A program made the translations under genes and the position numbers. The notes under the pieces were generated by a model, which saw only the letters and a program-made list of their open reading frames with translations, made no database searches and was not told the origin of the DNA. From NCBI GenBank assembly GCA_900142905.1, contig FSRV01000002.1, positions 1,674,001-1,738,000 on the forward strand: DNA of 64,000 bases, written 5' to 3'. Positions 62,817 through 64,000 of this stretch are shown here, in pieces (position 1 is the stretch's first letter; each line of letters begins with the position of its first letter). This DNA is from Burkholderia sp. GAS332 (lineage in GTDB: Bacteria > Pseudomonadota > Gammaproteobacteria > Burkholderiales > Burkholderiaceae).

Positions 62817-64000
62817 ATGAAGATCGTCGCCGTCCGCGTCACGCCCATAGCCATTTCCGATCCGCCGCTACTCAACGCGAGCGGCGTTCACGAGCCGTAT
62901 GCCCTGCGCTCGATCATCGAGGTGGAGACCGACAACGGCCTGATCGGTCTGAGCGAAACCTATGGTGACAAGCCCGTGCTCGATGCGCTGCTGCGCGTCA
63001 AGGACCGCCTCGTCGGACTCAGTCCGTTCGACCTGAACGGGCTATGGCGCCAGGTGGCGTCGAGCGCGAATCACAGCGAGACGGGCACGCGTGCCATCGA
63101 ACTGGACCTGGCACCCGGTTCACAGGAGAACAAGGCCGGTCACAAGACCTTCGGTGCATTCGAGGTCGCCCTGCTCGACCTGCAGGCACGCTCGCTCGGC
63201 ATTCCCGTGCATGAACTCCTGGGTGGCGCTGTGCGCCGGCAGGTGCCGTTCTCGGCCTACCTCTTCTTCAAGTTCGCGAGCGACGTCGATCCGTCGTACC
63301 GGCCCGACACCTGGGGCGAGGCGCTCAGCGCCGATCAGATCGTCGCCCAGGCGCGCACGATGATCGACCGTTACGGCTTCGGCAGCATCAAGCTCAAGGC
63401 GGGGGCGCTCGACCCCGAACACGAGGTCGAATGCCTGAAGGCCCTCAAGCGGGCTTTCCCCAATCACCCCCTGCGGATCGATCCGAACGCGAACTGGTCG
63501 CTCGACACCGCCATCCGCATGGCGGAACACCTGCAAGGCGATCTCGAGTACTACGAGGATCCCACACCCGGTCTCGAAGGCATGGCCGAGCTGCACAAGG
63601 CGACAGGCTTGCCGCTTGCCACCAACATGGTCGTGACAAACATGGAGGAATTCCGCCGCAACGTCACGCTCAACGGCGTGCAGATCCTGCTGTCGGATCA
63701 CCACTACTGGGGCGGCCTGCGGGCAACGCAATCGCTGGCGGTCATGTGCGAGACGTTCGGCCTGGGCCTGTCGATGCACTCCAATTCGCACCTCGGCATC
63801 AGCCTGATGGCGATGTCGCATCTGGCTGCGGCTGTGCCCAACCTGACCTATGCGTGTGACACACACTATCCATGGCAGGACGACGAGGTCATTAAGGGCG
63901 GCAAGATCGCCATCGAGAACGGCTGCGTCACGCTAACCGACGCACCGGGGCTTGGCGTCGAACTGGATCACGATGCGCTAGCCGCGCTGCATGAGCAATA
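62817..64000 (+). CDS. Enolase-superfamily aldarate dehydratase, glucarate dehydratase type (3' end outside window)
   Basis: A frame starting at ATG 62817, after AAGGGAG (62803-62809), is open to the window end (394 codons), so the stop lies outside. The translation has the glucarate-dehydratase landmarks: SIKLKAG (KxK acid/base pair) near residue 183, metal ligands in RIDPNANW near 218 and YYEDPTPG near 243. LATNMVVTN, SDHHYWGG near 286 and the catalytic His region MHSNSHLGISLM near 320 follow. It should dehydrate D-glucarate or a similar aldarate to 5-dehydro-4-deoxyglucarate, the substrate for the nearby aldolase. I recognise glucarate dehydratase-type signatures but cannot exclude a different aldarate. 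Confidence 0.85.
   Translation, partial: MKIVAVRVTPIAISDPPLLNASGVHEPYALRSIIEVETDNGLIGLSETYGDKPVLDALLRVKDRLVGLSPFDLNGLWRQVASSANHSETGTRAIELDLAPGSQENKAGHKTFGAFEVALLDLQARSLGIPVHELLGGAVRRQVPFSAYLFFKFASDVDPSYRPDTWGEALSADQIVAQARTMIDRYGFGSIKLKAGALDPEHEVECLKALKRAFPNHPLRIDPNANWSLDTAIRMAEHLQGDLEYYEDPTPGLEGMAELHKATGLPLATNMVVTNMEEFRRNVTLNGVQILLSDHHYWGGLRATQSLAVMCETFGLGLSMHSNSHLGISLMAMSHLAAAVPNLTYACDTHYPWQDDEVIKGGKIAIENGCVTLTDAPGLGVELDHDALAALHEQ

Overview
The window is high-GC chromosomal DNA from what looks like a Burkholderia/Paraburkholderia-type betaproteobacterium. I infer this from the codon bias, two Burkholderia-style 16-stranded porins, a fused LivM-LivG subunit, and a complete set of choline/glycine-betaine catabolic genes of the kind known from Pseudomonas aeruginosa and Burkholderia. 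I see no rRNA, tRNA, CRISPR array, insertion sequence or phage gene.

Layout. (1) 0-9.8 kb: the 3' part of an EF-G-like GTPase gene, a DUF1989 protein, a translationally coupled dadA-racemase pair, and a divergent branched-chain-type amino-acid ABC transporter (SBP, LivH, fused LivM-LivG, LivF). (2) 9.9-14.9 kb: a porin, then choline-sulfatase betC with a choline-binding protein choX, divergent from their LysR regulator. (3) 15.0-17.3 kb: a small accessory patch with an orphan HigA-like antitoxin, a candidate polymorphic-toxin-type protein and two small immunity-like genes. (4) 17.5-53.2 kb: the choline/betaine block. It holds purU, a betaine-binding protein, gbcB-gbcA, the run glyA-dipeptidase-DUF5943-dgcA-dgcB-etfA-etfB, gbdR, fdhA, betI-betB-betA, a higBA toxin-antitoxin pair, an MFS transporter, sdaA-soxB-soxD-soxA-soxG, a second AraC/GATase regulator, and choV-choW-araC-choX. 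(5) 53.5-64 kb: a sugar-acid locus around a LacI regulator. It has an alginate-lyase-family protein, aldose epimerase, TIM-barrel isomerase, porin, ACS-family MFS transporter, HpcH/HpaI aldolase, SDR and a glucarate-dehydratase-type enolase cut by the window end.

The genes of regions 2 and 4 form one continuous route: choline-O-sulfate to choline (BetC), betaine aldehyde and glycine betaine (BetA, BetB), dimethylglycine (GbcAB), sarcosine (DgcAB with EtfAB), glycine (SoxBDAG), serine (GlyA) and pyruvate (SdaA). FdhA handles released formaldehyde and PurU the formyl-folate. Uptake is by two ChoX proteins, ChoWV and a separate betaine-binding protein.

The signals most worth following are regulatory. 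First, a 34-bp near-perfect hairpin occurs three times, each ending a few bases before the ribosome-binding site of a gene (dadA, soxD, choV). Second, CGACA-type direct repeats spaced exactly 21 bp lie in front of four betaine genes or operons (sdaA-sox, choV, fdhA, betaine-binding protein) and are candidate GbdR operators. Third, a family of GGAAAACGTTTTCC-like palindromes ties the genes of region 5 to the local LacI regulator.
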